Shown in pieces: positions 23,008 through 23,213 of a stretch of DNA of 23,213 nt. A program made the position numbers and the translations under genes. Under the pieces are notes generated by a model, which saw only the letters and a program-made list of their open reading frames with translations, made no database searches and was not told the origin of the DNA. Each line of letters starts with the position of its first letter. Positions within the stretch are counted from its first letter, which is position 1. Origin of the DNA: Bifidobacterium breve (lineage in GTDB: Bacteria > Actinomycetota > Actinomycetes > Nanopelagicales > Nanopelagicaceae); contig CAMBGL010000004.1 in NCBI GenBank assembly GCA_945866155.1, positions 1-23,213 on the forward strand. Direction: 5' to 3'.

Positions 23008-23213
23008 ATGAGCACAGTTGGAAATATTCGAATCGGTCGCAGCGCAGACACTTTAGTCGTTGCCCAATCACGCCCCGTAATCTCATGGCAAATTCTTGGA
23101 GGAGGAAATGACCTTCGCCAAGATGCATATGAGATTGAAGTGGCAAGTGATGCGGCCTTCTCAAAGAACGTTGTAACAAGTGGTCAGATTAAATCTTCCT
23201 CTGTAACGCAAGC
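23008..23213 (+). CDS. Alpha-L-rhamnosidase (GH78), N-terminal part, cut by window end
   Basis: The first 68 residues of a large enzyme that removes terminal L-rhamnose from glycosides. The segment RPVISWQILGGGND then QDAYEIEVASDAAFS and VVTSGQI matches the beginning of the N-terminal beta-sandwich of bacterial GH78 proteins, which typically opens with a P-x-(I/L)-S-W strand, then a Q-x-A-Y-x-I-x-V strand and a DSG-like turn. No signal peptide is present, so the enzyme would work in the cytoplasm on imported rhamnosides. ATG with AAAGGA just upstream, two bases after the permease stop: one operon with the CUT1 importer. The catalytic barrel lies beyond the window. Confidence 0.8.
   Translation, partial: MSTVGNIRIGRSADTLVVAQSRPVISWQILGGGNDLRQDAYEIEVASDAAFSKNVVTSGQIKSSSVTQ

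Noticed and set aside
1..23213. Mobile element, CRISPR array, tRNA or horizontally acquired insert
   Set aside because: No transposase, integrase, spaced repeats or tRNA-like fold was seen, and composition looks even across the window by eye.

Overview
The window looks like part of a streamlined, fairly low-GC actinobacterial chromosome, plausibly a freshwater acI / Nanopelagicales type (Planktophila-like). This is an inference from gene content, the AT-leaning base composition and very tight packing; there is no rRNA or other marker gene here. Genes lie 0-20 nt apart within operons, five convergent gene pairs overlap by exactly four bases, and one mRNA looks leaderless. I see no tRNA, rRNA, CRISPR array, insertion sequence or phage gene, and no gene-free stretch over 300 bases.

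The window is a catabolic island for deoxy-sugars and sugar acids, bracketed by two alpha-L-rhamnosidase-like (GH78) genes, each cut by a window edge. From left to right: the tail of a GH78-like protein; an L-rhamnose mutarotase (minus); a Gfo/Idh/MocA dehydrogenase; a minus-strand operon of a LacI-family regulator and a short MmgE/PrpD-family protein; an enolase-superfamily (MR/MLE) sugar-acid dehydratase; an operon with a ribose-type ABC importer (binding protein, double ATPase, permease), an AraA-like isomerase and an SDR dehydrogenase; a DMT/EamA transporter (minus); a cytochrome P450; an amidohydrolase-2 lactonase-like protein (minus); a second MR/MLE dehydratase; a class III CoA-transferase (minus); a three-gene operon encoding TPP-dependent E1 beta, E1 alpha and a free-standing lipoyl domain; a CitE/HpcH-like CoA-ester lyase (minus); and a second importer of the CUT1 type (binding protein, strong attenuator, two permeases, no ATPase) running into the second GH78 gene.

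Read together, rhamnosides could be imported by the CUT1 system and hydrolysed by GH78, and the sugar epimerised by the mutarotase. It could then be oxidised (Gfo/Idh or SDR), delactonised (amidohydrolase) and dehydrated (MR/MLE) to a 2-keto-3-deoxy acid. No sugar kinase or sugar-phosphate aldolase is present, which fits a non-phosphorylative route. The unusual part is what follows: E1 alpha/beta plus a lone lipoyl protein, a CoA-transferase and a CitE-like lyase could convert the keto-acid to an acyl-CoA and split it into acetyl-CoA and an aldehyde. This is a hypothesis from gene content, not an established pathway. Matching LacI-type operators before the first dehydratase, the ribose-type importer and the E1 operon suggest that one repressor ties these pieces together.
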